A DNA stretch of 64,000 nt from Marinicella marina (GTDB lineage: Bacteria; Pseudomonadota; Gammaproteobacteria; Xanthomonadales; Marinicellaceae): the NCBI RefSeq assembly GCF_030065545.1, contig NZ_JASJNC010000010.1:62001-126000 (forward strand), given 5' to 3'. Positions 43,730-52,791 of the stretch are shown here, in pieces; positions within the stretch are counted from its first letter, which is position 1, and every line of letters begins with the position of its first letter. The translations under genes were made by a program, and so were the position numbers. The notes beneath the pieces were generated by a model, which saw only the letters and a program-made list of their open reading frames with translations, was not told where the DNA came from and did no database searches.

Positions 43730-45277
43730 ATGAAATGTACGCTGTTTTGTTTTCTGTTCATGTTATGCCCTTTTGCGATGGCTGAAATCACTCCAGCTGA
43801 TGGTTTGTGGACCACTGAGGATGACCCCGCCATTGGCAGCGGCTTGATGTTGACCACCCAAAACGGTACCACATTGATCAGTGTCTTTACCTATGATGAT
43901 ACCGGGCAAAATGTTTGGTACATTGGTTCGGGTGTGGTTGATGAGGCGGGTGTGTTAGAAGTAGAACTGCGTCAAACAGAAAATGGCCAAAACCTGTTGT
44001 TAGAAAATCCACAATCTGCATCATTTCTTGCCACTGAAAAACGGTTAAGATTGGTTTTTACAGGCAGCCAATTAGCCACAATGGAAATCGATGGGTCCGA
44101 ACCCAAACTGATTCGATCCAATCATTTTGGTATCAGTGCCAGCAACAGCGTGCCTAACCCAATTGGCAAATGGGTGATAGCCAGTGCAGAAAATAATTCA
44201 TCTTATGTGTTGGATATTGAACCTGGAGTCACTGTGTCACCGGGTATCCGACCACCAGCCTTTCCCGTTAACTATCAAAGCATTCACCCACAAACTTCAG
44301 GTTGGGGAATTTATTGTGTGGACGTCAGCAGTAACCTTTCGGGCAATAATTATTGTGTGTTTTCTCCAGATCAGGCCAGTGATTTGAATGATTTGATTGT
44401 ATTTGACAATGATTTAGGGGCCAAACAAATGCAACTAACACGAAATTTTTCAGATGGTAGTGCCAGCCAAGTCTACCAGGCTTTTCGCCTCAGTGATGAC
44501 CGTCGATTGTTGCCTAACGATGGTCACTGGCGACCAGCCGATGACCCTGAAAACGGCAGTGGTTTGGTGCTGCGTACTCAAGGTGATTACACTGTTGTTG
44601 TGGTTTATAGCTATGACGAACAGGGTAAGCCGAAGTGGCAGAATGCGGCGGGTCAGTTCGATGAAAACGGTCGAATGGTTGCCGAGCTGGTTTCGCCCAA
44701 TGACGGCACAGCGATTGAAAGCGAAACACCGCAAAGTGCTGCTTTTGAGGGGCAACCTCAAACGCTGGAAATTCAACTTGAGGGCTTGGAGTTGGCGACA
44801 TTCAGTATTGATGGGTCTGAGCCCAAGTACATGCAGAACTATAATTTTGGTGGTGATAACAATGCCACCGAACATTTCGAAGTCAATGGAGAGCCTTTTC
44901 AATTTCCCTACCCAAGAACTCATGGGGTTTTAGTTAACCAAAATACAGCTTTCACGGGTTCTCAAGTGTTCTCTCTGGCTGATTCAAGGGCTGTCATTTC
45001 GCCAATACCACCGACTTTCCCTTTCTTATTATATTCGGCTACTTTGGAAGACAGTTTCATATCAGCCATTGAGTATTTTACCTTCAATTGTGAAACTGTG
45101 ATATTCGAAGAATTGATTTCACCAGATTGTTATGGCCAGATGACTGATTTGGGCCAAGAAAAATTCACCAAGGTATATTTCGAAGATTTAGGTGTGAATC
45201 AATTTCGCATGTATTTCGATGCGGATGAGGCACCGGACAGGAATGCAAACTTTTTACAGATGTTTATGCTGCAATGA
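43730..45277 (+). CDS. Secreted tandem paralogue B
   Basis: The 515-aa paralogue has a signal peptide (MKCTLFCFLFMLCPFAMA). The two conserved units are PADGLWTTEDDPAIGSGLML... and NDGHWRPADDPENGSGLVLRTQG.... Between and after them lie segments rich in Cys and unlike those of A or C. AAAGGAG at 43714-43720, 9 bp before ATG 43730, fixes the start; the frame runs upstream to 43709. Its stop overlaps the start of paralogue C (ATGA). Confidence 0.78.
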   Translation: MKCTLFCFLFMLCPFAMAEITPADGLWTTEDDPAIGSGLMLTTQNGTTLISVFTYDDTGQNVWYIGSGVVDEAGVLEVELRQTENGQNLLLENPQSASFLATEKRLRLVFTGSQLATMEIDGSEPKLIRSNHFGISASNSVPNPIGKWVIASAENNSSYVLDIEPGVTVSPGIRPPAFPVNYQSIHPQTSGWGIYCVDVSSNLSGNNYCVFSPDQASDLNDLIVFDNDLGAKQMQLTRNFSDGSASQVYQAFRLSDDRRLLPNDGHWRPADDPENGSGLVLRTQGDYTVVVVYSYDEQGKPKWQNAAGQFDENGRMVAELVSPNDGTAIESETPQSAAFEGQPQTLEIQLEGLELATFSIDGSEPKYMQNYNFGGDNNATEHFEVNGEPFQFPYPRTHGVLVNQNTAFTGSQVFSLADSRAVISPIPPTFPFLLYSATLEDSFISAIEYFTFNCETVIFEELISPDCYGQMTDLGQEKFTKVYFEDLGVNQFRMYFDADEAPDRNANFLQMFMLQ

Positions 45278-46875
45278 AAAAAATCTTCTGCATTGGGCTA
45301 TTTTTGATAAGCGTCCTTCTACAAGCTCAAACACGCCCAGCCGATGGCCTTTGGACCACTGAAGATGACCCGGCGATTGGCAGTGGCTTGATGTTGACCA
45401 CTCAAAATGGTGTCACGTTGATCAGTGTCTTTTCCTATGATGATAGCGGGCAGAATGTTTGGTACATTGGCTCGGGTGTGGTTGATGAGGCGGGTGTGTT
45501 AGAGGTAGAACTAAGTCAAACAGAAAACGGCCAGAATCTGCTGCTAGATAATCCACAAGCGGCATTCTTTGCAAATGAGACCAGCAGTTTAAGGCTTGAG
45601 TTTCAAGGCAGTCAATTGGCGACCATGCAGATTGATGAATCAGAACAAAAAAACATTCAGGCAAACCATTTTGGCACAACTTCTACATTTGATTTTCCAG
45701 ATTTAACCGGTAAGTGGGTGTTAGCAAATAAAAATATTGGTGATTCATATTTGTTGAATTTTGGTGAAGCTCAATTAAACCCAGGCAGTATTGGTGCTTT
45801 GCCTTTTTTAGATGTCAGTTTTGTTAGCAGTCACCCAAGCACTCAAAACTGGCAAATGGAATGTGTCGTTATTAGTGATCAATCAAGTCCCTCTTCATGC
45901 AAGTTAGTTAATACAATTGAAGATATACAAGACTTATTTGTCAGTGCCTCTGACATAGGAACAAATGTTTTGACTTTAAAATCATTTGGTGGTGAACCAA
46001 AATACCAAGCTTTTCGCCTCAAAAATGATCGTCGCTTGCAACCCAATGACGGTCATTGGCGGCCAGCCGATGACCCTAAAAACGGCAGTGGTTTGGTGCT
46101 GCGTACGCAGGGAGAATACACCGTGGTTATTATTTACAGCTACGATGAAAATGGCAAGCCGAAGTGGCAAAACGCGGCGGGTCAGTTTGATGAAAACGGG
46201 CTGATGGTTGCCGAGTTGGTTTCGCCCAATAACGGCACAGCGATTGAAAGTGAGACGCCACAAAGTGCTGCTTTTGAAGGGCAGCCTCAAACGCTGGAAA
46301 TTCAACTTGAGGGCTTGGAGTTGGCGACGTTCAGTATAGATGGTTCAGAACCGAAGTATATGCAGAACTATAATTTTGGGGTGGAATTGTTTGAAACAAA
46401 AATTTTTCAACCTACGCTTAAACCTTATGCATTTCCTGCCCAATTTGGTCAGTGGGTTCTGGTGGATACTGAGAGATCAATTTCATCAGTTTGGAATATC
46501 TTTGCTGATTACCCTAATGGATGTCAGAGTCCGCCCAATCCTATGTATTTTGATTCTGTTGTCTATTCTAATGGTTTTTCTTGTTCTCCCCGGCCTGAAC
46601 CAATATTTGAAAATCAATATTTTAATGTTTCGATAAATTGTATTAAAAGCTTCGTTCCAGTACCTGGTCTGGTATATCCAGATTATGACTTTTGCTATGG
46701 AACTAGTTTTTCAGCAAATGAAAATGAAAGAAACCTGAAAATCAATTTTTCTGACATGGGTTTTAAAAAGTTTAGATTTTATACTGGCACAACAGATGAC
46801 TCAATTTCATATTTTGACTCATTTTTTGATATTGACCGAAGCTCGCCAATGTTTCAATTGTTTAGATTAGAGTGA
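45274..46875 (+). CDS. Secreted tandem paralogue C
   Basis: The 533-aa paralogue has a signal peptide (MKKIFCIGLFLISVLLQA) and overlaps B by 4 bp. Its second repeat (NDGHWRPADDPKNGSGLVLRTQG...) is almost identical in protein and DNA to that of B, while the middle and C-terminal parts are diverged and again Cys-containing. The contrast suggests recent duplication or gene conversion restricted to the conserved units. Function not recognised. Confidence 0.78.
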   Translation: MKKIFCIGLFLISVLLQAQTRPADGLWTTEDDPAIGSGLMLTTQNGVTLISVFSYDDSGQNVWYIGSGVVDEAGVLEVELSQTENGQNLLLDNPQAAFFANETSSLRLEFQGSQLATMQIDESEQKNIQANHFGTTSTFDFPDLTGKWVLANKNIGDSYLLNFGEAQLNPGSIGALPFLDVSFVSSHPSTQNWQMECVVISDQSSPSSCKLVNTIEDIQDLFVSASDIGTNVLTLKSFGGEPKYQAFRLKNDRRLQPNDGHWRPADDPKNGSGLVLRTQGEYTVVIIYSYDENGKPKWQNAAGQFDENGLMVAELVSPNNGTAIESETPQSAAFEGQPQTLEIQLEGLELATFSIDGSEPKYMQNYNFGVELFETKIFQPTLKPYAFPAQFGQWVLVDTERSISSVWNIFADYPNGCQSPPNPMYFDSVVYSNGFSCSPRPEPIFENQYFNVSINCIKSFVPVPGLVYPDYDFCYGTSFSANENERNLKINFSDMGFKKFRFYTGTTDDSISYFDSFFDIDRSSPMFQLFRLE

Positions 46876-46887
46876 GCTAGAATGACT

Positions 46888-47514
46888 TTAAGATAAAAAT
46901 TCTTCAGACAGTTCGTCCAAAAATTGTCGGGTTTTCTCATCCAGGAATGGTGTGATCATTTGCAGGATGTGAAAAATACCATGTGACAGTTTCTTCTGTT
47001 CATCGAAACTGTCATCAAAAATAGCCACTGAATAGTTCAGCCAGAAGGTTGAGGTCAGGGCAATCTGGTCAGCCAGATTGGCAGTGGTTCGCTGGTCTGC
47101 TTTGATGATGCCTTCAGTCCGCAGCTGTTCCAGTATGCGCAAAGCCGTTTGTGACTTCATCGCCAGGATATGACGAAAATGCCTTTTGAGAAACTCAATC
47201 CGATTCATCAACTGAATTAAATTTCGGTAGAGGAAGCGGTATTCAACAATCACTTCAAACACCATGTTGAGGTACAGCCACATGTCCTTCATCGACGCAT
47301 GGTTCAACTCAGAAGATTCTAAGACTGATTTGATTTTGGCCTCATATTGCAGAAAAATCTGCCAGATGATGTCGTCTTTGCTTTTGTAGTGGTAGTAGAG
47401 GTTACCCGGACTGATGTCCATCTCATCAGCAATGTGATTGGTGGTTACATTGGGCTCTCCTTCCTCGTTGAAGAGGACCAATGCGGTGGCCAGTATACGT
47501 TCCTTGGTTTTCAT
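46888..47514 (-). CDS. TetR/AcrR family regulator
   Basis: The 208-aa protein has a standard HTH at residues 3-50 (TKERILATALVLFNEEGEPNVTTNHIADEMDISPGNLYYHYKSKDDI) and an all-helical ligand domain. The YHYKSKDDI recognition-helix end is typical of fatty-acid-responsive members. It is minus-strand, downstream of the acyl-CoA-binding protein gene, and near a fatty acyl-CoA reductase, which it may control. Confidence 0.87.
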   Translation of the reverse strand: MKTKERILATALVLFNEEGEPNVTTNHIADEMDISPGNLYYHYKSKDDIIWQIFLQYEAKIKSVLESSELNHASMKDMWLYLNMVFEVIVEYRFLYRNLIQLMNRIEFLKRHFRHILAMKSQTALRILEQLRTEGIIKADQRTTANLADQIALTSTFWLNYSVAIFDDSFDEQKKLSHGIFHILQMITPFLDEKTRQFLDELSEEFLS

Positions 47515-47535
47515 TGTTTATTGAATGAAACCCAA

Positions 47536-47793
47536 TCAAGCAGACAGTTTATTAACTAGGTCGATGTATTGTTGTTTTGCTTCTTCGCTGTCAGTGCCTT
47601 TTACTTTTTCCCAAGCTTCGTATTTAGCGGCGCCAACAAAATCAAAAAAACCTGGTTTATCACCTTGAACATCACCCACTGAACCCTGTTTATATAGCGC
47701 ATAAAGCTTTAACATGGTAGCGTCATCGGGTCGTTGGCTTAATTTTTTTACGTCTATCTGTGCATTCTCAAATGCATCATTTAATTCAGTCAT
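47536..47793 (-). CDS. Acyl-CoA-binding protein
   Basis: This 85-aa ACBP four-helix protein binds long-chain acyl-CoA and buffers the cytosolic pool. Signature residues include LYALYKQGSVGDV, then KPGFFDFVGAAKYEAWEKVKG. The start is MTELNDAFENAQ at 47793, giving the usual length; a longer ORF to 47823 adds ten residues. It is encoded next to a TetR regulator and divergent from a fatty acyl-CoA reductase. Confidence 0.92.
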   Translation of the reverse strand: MTELNDAFENAQIDVKKLSQRPDDATMLKLYALYKQGSVGDVQGDKPGFFDFVGAAKYEAWEKVKGTDSEEAKQQYIDLVNKLSA

Positions 47794-47827
47794 GGTATGA
47801 TAATCAAAAAATTGAATACTCATTATT

Positions 47828-47852
47828 TGACACGATTTTTATAAATCGGTCA
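47828..47852. promoter_or_regulatory. Hairpin/operator candidate between ACBP and acyl-CoA reductase
   Basis: CGATTT-TTAT-AAATCG is a perfect 6-bp inverted repeat (47833-47848). It extends by four further pairs (TGAC/GTCA) with one bulged A, for a total of 47828-47852. It lies in the divergent gap, about 22 bp before the reductase start, so a TetR operator or a 5' UTR hairpin are both possible. Confidence 0.4.
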
Positions 47853-47874
47853 ATCAAAACACGGGAGAAAATTA

Positions 47875-49860
47875 ATGTCATATTTCATTACGGGTGCCAC
47901 AGGCTTTCTGGGTAGACACTTGTTAGAGAAACTTTTTGCACGCACGGGTCACATTTACCTGTTGGTTCGCTCAGGTTCTAAAACCAAATTGAAGAAAATG
48001 TTAGAAGAGATGGATGCGCCGATGAAGCGCATCGATATGATCACTGGTGACTTGACTAAAAACAGTTTGGGTGTGAGTAAAAAGAACAGAGACATGATGA
48101 AAGGCAAAATCAAGCACTTTTATCATTTGGCAGCGATATATGACATGAAAGCGGGTTTGGACGAGCAGATGGCAGCCAATGTGGATGGTACTTCGCATGC
48201 GGTACATCTGGCTGAAGCCATCAATGCCAAATGCTTCCATCACGTTTCTTCAATTGCCGCTGCTGGTATGTATCCTGGGGTATTCAGAGAGGACATGTTT
48301 GAGGAGGCAGAGGAATTGGATCATCCTTACTTCAAAACCAAGCACGAATCAGAAGGCGTGGTCAGGCACACATGTCAGATTCCATACCGAATTTATCGTC
48401 CGGCGATGGTGTTGGGTCATTCTAAAACCGGAGAAATTGATAAGATTGATGGGCCGTACTATTTTTTCAAACTCATCCAAAAAATGCGTAATGTTTTTCC
48501 AAAATGGATGCCGATGATGGGTGTTGAAGGTGGGCGGTTAAATATGGTGCCGGTAGATTATGTGGTTGATGTGTTGGATCACATTTCGCATCAGAAAGGT
48601 TTAGACGGTGGCTGCTTTCATATCACCGATTCAAATCCCAAGCGCATCGGTAATGTATTGAATATTTTTGCGGAAGCAGCTAATGCGCCGCAGATGAACA
48701 TGCGTGTGGATGCAAGAATTTTTAATTTTATTCCAGGTGCTGTGAAACAAGGATTGATGATGCTGTCACCGGTTAAGCGCATTCGCTCACAAGTATTTAA
48801 AGATTTGGGAATTCCACCAGGCATCCTGACATTCATCAATTATCCAACTCGATTTGATGACCGTGAAACACAAAAAGCCCTGAAAGGGTCAGGTATTAAA
48901 TTACCTAAGCTGAAGAAATACGCTTGGCGTTTGTGGGATTATTGGGAGAGAAATCTGGATCCGGACTTGTTCATAGACAAGTCCCTCACAGGACGCGTTA
49001 AAGACAAACGCGTCATGGTCACTGGTGCCACTTCTGGCATTGGTTTGGCTGTGGCTGAAATGTTGGCTGATGCTGGTGCCCATTTGATTATTGTGGCTCG
49101 TGGACAAGAAAAATTAGATGAAACTGCCAAAGCCTTGAAAAAGCGGGGCGCAAAAGTGTCTTCTTACACCGCGGACATAGCCAATGAAAAATCGGCCAAC
49201 AAGCTGGTTAAGGAAGTGCTCAAAGATTTAGGCGGTGTGGATATATTAGTGAATAATGCTGGACGCTCAATCCGTCGCTCAATCGCTTTATCATACGATC
49301 GTTTTCATGATTTCGAACGCACCATGGATTTGAATTACTTTGGTTCATTGCGCCTGATTATGGGCTTTTTGCCTGGAATGAGTGAGCGAAGATCCGGACA
49401 TGTGATTAACATCTCATCGATTGGGGTACTGACCAATGCGCCAAGATTTTCTGCTTATGTGGCTTCAAAAGCAGCATTGGATGCATTTTCTCGATGTGCT
49501 GCGGCTGAGTATAATGACCTCAATGTGGCGTTCACCACCATTAATATGCCGTTGGTAAGAACCCCTATGATTGCGCCAACAAAAATGTACAACAACGTGC
49601 CGACCATTTCACCTGAAGAGTCAGCGCTTTTCATCAAAGATGCCATCATCAGACGTCCGCAAAGGGTCGCTACACGTTTGGGTATTTTTGCCCAAGTAAT
49701 GCATGCGGTGGCGCCAAAATCAATGGAAGTGATGATGAACACGGCTTTCAATATGTTCCCGGATTCGGCAGCAGCCAGAGGTGAAAAAGGTGGCGCACCA
49801 AGAGAGGTGTCACCAGAGCAGATGGCGTTTGCCAGTTTGATGCGTGGTGTCCACTGGTAA
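47875..49860 (+). CDS. Fatty acyl-CoA reductase (two-domain SDR)
   Basis: The 661-aa protein has an N-terminal NAD-binding_4/extended SDR domain (YFITGATGFLGRHLLEKLF, YDMKAGLDEQMAANVDGTS, PYRIYRPAMVLG) and a C-terminal classical SDR domain (VMVTGATSGIGLAVAEML, NNAG, SAYVASKAALDA). Architecture and length match Marinobacter-type fatty acyl-CoA reductases (Maqu_2507-like), which reduce acyl-CoA through the aldehyde to fatty alcohol for wax esters. A GGGAG ribosome-binding site lies about 8 bp before the ATG. Neighbouring ACBP and TetR genes support lipid metabolism. Confidence 0.88.
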   Translation: MSYFITGATGFLGRHLLEKLFARTGHIYLLVRSGSKTKLKKMLEEMDAPMKRIDMITGDLTKNSLGVSKKNRDMMKGKIKHFYHLAAIYDMKAGLDEQMAANVDGTSHAVHLAEAINAKCFHHVSSIAAAGMYPGVFREDMFEEAEELDHPYFKTKHESEGVVRHTCQIPYRIYRPAMVLGHSKTGEIDKIDGPYYFFKLIQKMRNVFPKWMPMMGVEGGRLNMVPVDYVVDVLDHISHQKGLDGGCFHITDSNPKRIGNVLNIFAEAANAPQMNMRVDARIFNFIPGAVKQGLMMLSPVKRIRSQVFKDLGIPPGILTFINYPTRFDDRETQKALKGSGIKLPKLKKYAWRLWDYWERNLDPDLFIDKSLTGRVKDKRVMVTGATSGIGLAVAEMLADAGAHLIIVARGQEKLDETAKALKKRGAKVSSYTADIANEKSANKLVKEVLKDLGGVDILVNNAGRSIRRSIALSYDRFHDFERTMDLNYFGSLRLIMGFLPGMSERRSGHVINISSIGVLTNAPRFSAYVASKAALDAFSRCAAAEYNDLNVAFTTINMPLVRTPMIAPTKMYNNVPTISPEESALFIKDAIIRRPQRVATRLGIFAQVMHAVAPKSMEVMMNTAFNMFPDSAAARGEKGGAPREVSPEQMAFASLMRGVHW

Positions 49861-49879
49861 CAACAAAAGTTTGAAATAG

Positions 49880-49920
49880 AATCTGTAAAGTTAATCGCTG
49901 GTTTTCTTTACAGATTTTTT
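49880..49920 (+). terminator. Rho-independent terminator after acyl-CoA reductase
   Basis: AATCTGTAAAG (49880-49890) pairs perfectly with CTTTACAGATT (49906-49916), 11 bp, loop 15 nt, followed by a six-T run. It separates the reductase from the exbB operon. Confidence 0.88.
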
Positions 49921-49978
49921 CTTTCAGTGTCTATACAATACACAGCAATTGAGTGTGCGATAAATAGGAGTATGTTGA

Positions 49979-50587
49979 GTGTTTGAAATTGTCAGTAGCG
50001 GCGGTGTGGTGATGATCTTTTTGTTGGTCTTAATGGCCTTGGCCATGATGATTGTTGGCGAAAGGTTTTGGTCGCTGCGAGATAAGGAAATCATTCCCAA
50101 AGAATTGCCGGCTCAAGTCATAGACTGGTCAAAGAAGAAGCATTTAGATCATAAACACATCGATCAATTGGCCGCCACCTCACCTTTGGGTCATTTGATG
50201 GCGGTGGCATTGCGCAAGCGCGATGAAACCAGAGAGCAAATCATAGAAGCCGTTGAGGATGCTGGTCGCCATTTATCACACCAGTTAGAAAAGCCACTCA
50301 ATTGGCTCCATGCCATTGGTGAAGTGGCACCCTTGTTGGGGCTGTTGGGGACCGTCATAGGTATGATGAAGGTGTTTGCTAACATCATGGAATTTGGGGT
50401 TGGTAATGCCAACCAACTGGCTGGCGGTATATCACAAGCTTTAACCACCACAGCTGCTGGCCTCATAGTGGCTATCCCAGCAGTGCTGTTTTATCGTCAC
50501 TTTAAGAACAAAATATCTGACCAAACCATTGTTATGGAACAACAAGTGATGCAACTCATTGATTCAATCAGCCAAGAGAAGTCATGA
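49979..50587 (+). CDS. exbB: MotA/TolQ/ExbB proton channel family protein
   Basis: The 202-aa inner-membrane protein has three spans (near residues 8-26 and two in the C-terminal third: GEVAPLLGLLGTVIGMMKVF, then ALTTTAAGLIVAIPAVLFY). It pairs with the following ExbD to energise transport or cell-envelope functions. The start is GTG 49979 after AGGAG (49966-49970). It heads the exbB-exbD-msbA-lpxK-kdsB run, an order also seen in Pseudomonas. Confidence 0.88.
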   Translation: MFEIVSSGGVVMIFLLVLMALAMMIVGERFWSLRDKEIIPKELPAQVIDWSKKKHLDHKHIDQLAATSPLGHLMAVALRKRDETREQIIEAVEDAGRHLSHQLEKPLNWLHAIGEVAPLLGLLGTVIGMMKVFANIMEFGVGNANQLAGGISQALTTTAAGLIVAIPAVLFYRHFKNKISDQTIVMEQQVMQLIDSISQEKS

Positions 50588-51009
50588 AATTCAGTGCCTC
50601 AGAGACCACAGGCAACAACAAACTCAATCTGACGCCATTGATTGATGTGGTGTTCTTGTTGTTGATTTTTTTTATGGTCTCAACCACCTTCGAAAAACAA
50701 GCCAAACTTAAAATTGAATTGCCCGAGGCGAGCAACCAGCCCAGCGTGTCAGAACAACAAGACTTGGTGATCTCTATCAGTGAAAAGGGGGTGTTCTTCG
50801 TGAACAACAACGAACTGGTCAATGCACAAAGCCAATCGTTGAAAAATGCCTTGCAAAATATAGTTGCTGATGTCCGAGACATGCCAGTAATCATTCGTGC
50901 TGATGCCAATGTGGCACATAAACATGTGGTGATGGCGATGGACGTGCTCGGCACCATGGGATTCAGCAAAGTTTCGATGGCAACAACCCAACCCAAATCA
51001 AACCCATAA
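50584..51009 (+). CDS. exbD: ExbD/TolR family biopolymer transport protein
   Basis: The 141-aa protein has one N-terminal membrane span containing the conserved aspartate in NLTPLIDVVFLLLIFFMV, then a periplasmic domain ending in GFSKVSMATT. It overlaps exbB by ATGA. Forms the ExbBD motor with the upstream protein. Confidence 0.9.
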   Translation: MKFSASETTGNNKLNLTPLIDVVFLLLIFFMVSTTFEKQAKLKIELPEASNQPSVSEQQDLVISISEKGVFFVNNNELVNAQSQSLKNALQNIVADVRDMPVIIRADANVAHKHVVMAMDVLGTMGFSKVSMATTQPKSNP

Positions 51010-51015
51010 GTTGCC

Positions 51016-52791
51016 ATGAAGCAGCCTAAAATGCGTCCGCAAAGAAATCCCAACAGTGATTTAACTTATTGGGGCTTGATGAAATACGTCAAACCTTACC
51101 GGTTGATTTTCATCATTGCCATATTAGGTGCGGCGATAGATGCAGGTACCCGGGCGTTCTTCATGGCTGCATTATCACCCATATTAGAAAATGCCTTTTC
51201 CAAGCAGGATCCGCTGTGGATTAAGTATCTGCCGCTGTTTGTGGTGGCTATCTTTTTGGTGCGCTCATTTGGCAGTTTTTTGTCCTCCTATGGTTTCACC
51301 TGGGTGGGACGAAAAATAGTCAATGACTTGAGGCGCAAAGTGTTTCAGAAATATTTAGTCTTGCCGCAAAAGTTTTACGATGAACATTCCGCCGGTGGCT
51401 TGATTTCAAGAATTACCTTTGATATCGAACAAATGGCCAATGGTGTGTCTAAGAATTTTGTCATGATCATCAGGGAGCTGTTGAGTATCGTTGGTTATTT
51501 AGGCGTGATGTTCTGGTATTCATGGCAGTTGGCTTTGATAACCTTGGTGGTTTTCCCCTTGATTGCTCTGATCATTCGTCTCATCAACAAAAGATTCCGT
51601 AAGATTGGTCATGGCATCCAGGATTCAATTGCTGACATCACGCAAACCGTCGAGGAAGTGGTCAAGGGTCATAAGATTGTTAAAATTTATGATGGCCACG
51701 AAAAAGAAACCACCCAATTTAATAAAGACACCAAACGCAACCGCCAATTACAAGTCAAGATAGTAGCGACCCAAGAAGTGATGTCTTCGGTGAATTTGAT
51801 GTTAGTGGCTTTCACTTTGGCATTGATCATGTATTTGGCTGCTAAATCTGGCATGAGCACCGAAGATTTTATGTCATTTTTATTGCCCATGCTGGCGCTG
51901 CTACCTACTATTAAAAACTTATCCGCTGTTTTCTCAACCATCCAAACCACCATGGCTGCGGCTGACAGTGTCATGATGGTGTTGAATGAGGGGGCAGAAA
52001 AAGATGGGGGCAGTAAGCAGCTTCAGGCGGGAACAATGGCGTTGTCATTCAATCATGTGGATTTCTCTTATGCCGATGAAACGACAGCTTTAACAGACAT
52101 CAATTTAGACATTGAGTCCGGTATGAGTGTGGCATTTGTTGGCGCTTCTGGCGGTGGAAAAAGCACATTGGTGAATCTGGTGCCCCGGTTTTATGATGTT
52201 TCAGCTGGTGAGATTCTGATCAATGGTGAAGACATCAAACAATTCAGTTTACCCAGTTTGCGATCGCAGATTGCTTTGGTCTCTCAAGATGTGGTGTTGT
52301 TTAATGATTCGGTGCGCAACAACATTGCTTATGGGTCGCAACAGTCCTGTGATGATGAAGCTATCAGGCAGGCGGCAGAAAAGGCCAATGCACTGTCGTT
52401 CATTGAGCAGTTGCCTGATGGCTTTGATACCCAGTTGGGTGATAATGGCACGCGATTATCTGGAGGACAAAGGCAGCGCATAGCCATTGCACGGGCGATC
52501 CTGAAAGACGCGCCGATTTTGATCCTGGACGAGGCCACTTCGGCATTGGACACGGAATCAGAAAAACACATCCAAAATGCACTGGAACAACTGATGGCGG
52601 ATCGCACCACTTTGGTCATTGCTCATCGACTTTCCACCATAGAAAATGTAGACAAAGTGGTGGTTTTGGATCAGGGCAGGGTGGCCCAAATCGGTACCCA
52701 TGAAGCGCTGATCCAGCAGTCAGGTATTTACGCCAACCTACAAAGCAGCCAAAACAACCTCAGCATTGGGTCTAAGACACAGCATGAATGA
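51016..52791 (+). CDS. msbA: Lipid A export ATP-binding/permease protein MsbA
   Basis: This 591-aa ABC half-transporter flips lipid A-core across the inner membrane. The N-terminal part has six spans, and the C-terminal ABC domain has Walker A GASGGGKST, signature LSGGQRQR, Walker B ILILDEATSALD and the H-loop in IAHRLST. The gene lies between exbD and lpxK, both in the same lipid A pathway context, supporting MsbA rather than another ABC exporter. Confidence 0.92.
   Translation: MKQPKMRPQRNPNSDLTYWGLMKYVKPYRLIFIIAILGAAIDAGTRAFFMAALSPILENAFSKQDPLWIKYLPLFVVAIFLVRSFGSFLSSYGFTWVGRKIVNDLRRKVFQKYLVLPQKFYDEHSAGGLISRITFDIEQMANGVSKNFVMIIRELLSIVGYLGVMFWYSWQLALITLVVFPLIALIIRLINKRFRKIGHGIQDSIADITQTVEEVVKGHKIVKIYDGHEKETTQFNKDTKRNRQLQVKIVATQEVMSSVNLMLVAFTLALIMYLAAKSGMSTEDFMSFLLPMLALLPTIKNLSAVFSTIQTTMAAADSVMMVLNEGAEKDGGSKQLQAGTMALSFNHVDFSYADETTALTDINLDIESGMSVAFVGASGGGKSTLVNLVPRFYDVSAGEILINGEDIKQFSLPSLRSQIALVSQDVVLFNDSVRNNIAYGSQQSCDDEAIRQAAEKANALSFIEQLPDGFDTQLGDNGTRLSGGQRQRIAIARAILKDAPILILDEATSALDTESEKHIQNALEQLMADRTTLVIAHRLSTIENVDKVVVLDQGRVAQIGTHEALIQQSGIYANLQSSQNNLSIGSKTQHE

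Noticed and set aside
44450-44933. Long antisense and alternate-frame ORFs (157-159 aa) inside secreted paralogue B, echoed in C
   Set aside because: They occur opposite the repeated conserved unit, and their similarity between B and C follows from DNA identity of the real genes.
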